From Nitratireductor sp. B36 (GTDB lineage: Bacteria > Pseudomonadota > Alphaproteobacteria > Rhizobiales > Rhizobiaceae): 64,000 bases of DNA. Shown one piece after another: positions 62,472 through 64,000 of this stretch; within the stretch, counting starts at the first letter, position 1, and every line of letters starts with the position of its first letter. Under the pieces are notes generated by a model. That model had not been told where the DNA came from, did not search any database, and saw nothing but the letters and a program-made list of their open reading frames with translations. Where the stretch lies: NCBI RefSeq assembly GCF_020833685.1, contig NZ_JACKZY010000002.1, positions 496,001-560,000 on the forward strand, in the 5' to 3' direction. Made by a program: the position numbers and the translations under genes.

Positions 62472-64000
62472 ATGCGCTTTCCGAACTCCTTTCTCGATGA
62501 ACTCCGTGACCGCGTGCCCATATCGCAGGTGGTGGGAACGCGCGTCACGTTCGATCGCAAGAAGACAAATGCGTCGCGTGGAGATTACTGGGCGTGCTGC
62601 CCCTTTCATGGAGAGAACACACCGAGTTTTCATTGCGAAGACAGGAAGGGGCGCTACCATTGCTTCGGTTGCGGGGTTTCGGGAGACCACTTCCGATTTC
62701 TGTCAGAACTCGATGGCATTGGTTTTCCAGAAGCCGTGGAGCGGGTGGCCGACATGGCTGGCGTGCCCATGCCGCAGCGCGATCCGCAGGCCGAGCGGCG
62801 CGAGCAGCAGCGCGCGTCCCTGTCTGACGTCATGGAGATGGCGGCGGGTTTCTTTCAGAGCATGCTGCAGGAGCAACAGGGGGCGGAAGCGCGCGCCTAT
62901 TTGCGCGGACGGGGGCTTTCCAGCGCTACTCAGCAGGCTTTTCGCATTGGCTTTGCTCCTTCCAGCCGGAATGCCCTCAAGGAATACCTGGCTGGCAAAG
63001 GGGTAACAAAGGACCAGATCGAGGCTTGTGGTCTTGTTGTGTTCGGCCCCGATATACCGGTTTCCTATGATCGCTTCCGTGACCGGATCATGTTTCCGAT
63101 CGAGGACGCCAGAGGGCGTGTGATCGCTTTCGGCGGGCGCGCCATGTCGAAAGACGTGCCGGCCAAATATCTGAATTCCCCCGACACCGAGCTCTTCCAC
63201 AAGGGAACGGTCCTTTACAATCTCGCCCGCGCGCGACGGTCGGCAGCCAAGGGCACCCCCGTGATCGCGGTGGAAGGCTATATGGACGTGATCGGGCTCG
63301 CACAGGCTGGCTTCGAGAATGCCGTTGCGCCATTGGGCACAGCCTTGACCGAGAATCAGCTGGATCTCCTTTGGCGCATGTCAGGAGAGCCGGTTCTGTG
63401 TTTCGACGGGGACGAGGCTGGCTTGCGGGCCGCCTGGCGTGCGGCAGATCTCGCGCTGCCGCTTGTGCAGCCGGGGAAAAGCCTGCGCTTCGCGCTCCTG
63501 CCTGAGGGCAAGGATCCCGATGATCTCGTGCGGGAGGAGGGGCCTGATGCGTTTGCTGCAGTTCTTGCCGGAGCGCGGCCGCTTGCCGATATGCTTTGGA
63601 TGCGAGAGACGTCCGGCAAAGTGTTCGACACTCCAGAACGCCGGGCCGAACTGGAGCGCAACCTGCAGGCATTGACGGGGCGGATCGGTGACGAAAATCT
63701 GAGGCGCCATTACAGTCAGGACATGAGGGAGCGCGCGCGTGCTTTCTTTGGCGGAAACCAGGCGCAACGCGGCGGTGGGCGCGGGTTCCGTGATGGTGGC
63801 ACAGGAGGACGAAGCCGCGGCTTCGGTGGGCGCCCTGGTGGCGCATCCGGGCGATTGGCTGTCTCGGAGAGCCTCGCCCGTTCTGCGCTTGTTCGCAGCT
63901 CATCACCGACGATGCCGCTGCGTGAGGCAACGCTTCTTGTTTCGCTCGTCAACCATCCGCCCTTGATTGATGAGTATTTCGATGCGCTGGATCAGATGCT
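62472..64000 (+). CDS. dnaG: DNA primase, 3' end beyond window
   Basis: First 509 residues of the RNA primer-synthesising enzyme of replication. The CHC2 zinc finger has C43, H46, C64 and C67 (CPFHGENTPSF, YHCFGCG). The TOPRIM catalytic core follows with AVEGYMDVIG (Glu near 268) and DGDEAG (near 312). A Gly/Arg-rich linker (GGGRGFRDGGTGGRSRGFGG, near residue 435) joins the core to the C-terminal helicase-binding domain, whose start (LREATLLVSLVNHPPLIDEY) is visible. No stop occurs before the window end. Confidence 0.96.
   Translation, partial: MRFPNSFLDELRDRVPISQVVGTRVTFDRKKTNASRGDYWACCPFHGENTPSFHCEDRKGRYHCFGCGVSGDHFRFLSELDGIGFPEAVERVADMAGVPMPQRDPQAERREQQRASLSDVMEMAAGFFQSMLQEQQGAEARAYLRGRGLSSATQQAFRIGFAPSSRNALKEYLAGKGVTKDQIEACGLVVFGPDIPVSYDRFRDRIMFPIEDARGRVIAFGGRAMSKDVPAKYLNSPDTELFHKGTVLYNLARARRSAAKGTPVIAVEGYMDVIGLAQAGFENAVAPLGTALTENQLDLLWRMSGEPVLCFDGDEAGLRAAWRAADLALPLVQPGKSLRFALLPEGKDPDDLVREEGPDAFAAVLAGARPLADMLWMRETSGKVFDTPERRAELERNLQALTGRIGDENLRRHYSQDMRERARAFFGGNQAQRGGGRGFRDGGTGGRSRGFGGRPGGASGRLAVSESLARSALVRSSSPTMPLREATLLVSLVNHPPLIDEYFDALDQM

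Overview
The window is GC-rich chromosomal DNA from an alphaproteobacterium, most likely a Rhizobiales species close to Mesorhizobium, Nitratireductor or Chelativorans. The evidence is lineage-typical content and order: lrp-trxB-lsrB followed by an AbcR-like sRNA, greA followed by an lpsB/lpcC-type glycosyltransferase, separated carA and carB, yqeY near dnaG, BioR boxes at bioR and bioY, a BA14K protein, DUF1344, and rhizobial palindromic repeats. No plasmid, phage or conjugative genes, rRNA, tRNA or CRISPR array were recognised.

Layout. 1-6.7 kb: two cold-shock genes, a minus-strand bioY-DUF1284-phosphatase-glyoxalase run controlled by BioR, a small XRE/GNAT operon, and a DUF2239 gene divergent from a SixA-type phosphatase. 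6.9-14.5 kb: GNAT, a long uvrB with a palindromic element inserted in frame, then a repeat-rich stretch that brackets a GIY-YIG nuclease, followed by small lineage-specific proteins. 14.6-17.5 kb: the sqdBDC operon for the sulfolipid SQDG. 17.8-26.5 kb: an enolase-superfamily/alcohol dehydrogenase pair, a thioesterase, a CNNM-type CBS protein, two extensin-like peptidoglycan proteins, an EamA transporter and a soluble sugar dehydrogenase. 26.6-31.6 kb: greA with a terminator-like leader, then surface-polysaccharide glycosyltransferases that become AT-rich at the distal end. 31.6-34.7 kb: lrp/trxB/lsrB and a probable AbcR sRNA. 34.7-47.9 kb: msrP, a divergent EF-G paralogue, four EAL-domain reading frames in total across the window (three here, two of them adjacent), aatA, ogt, a lytic transglycosylase lipoprotein and a DrrAB-like exporter. 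48.3-57.5 kb: carB and carA separated by a metallopeptidase, a DUF2937 protein and a TadG-like protein; then yqeY. 57.6-64 kb: a copper/silver P-type ATPase with a MerR-class promoter, an MHYT-GGDEF-EAL protein, and the start of dnaG running off the end.

The most unusual signals are non-coding or degenerate: the repeat-bracketed GIY-YIG gene, the repeat translated inside uvrB, the AbcR-like RNA with a possible LsrB site and an 11-codon frame, paired intact/degenerate EAL proteins, an EF-G paralogue without canonical GTPase residues, paired TACCCGGGTA palindromes at DUF2239, and a GraL-like hairpin before greA. All function assignments are from reading the sequence; no database search was run.
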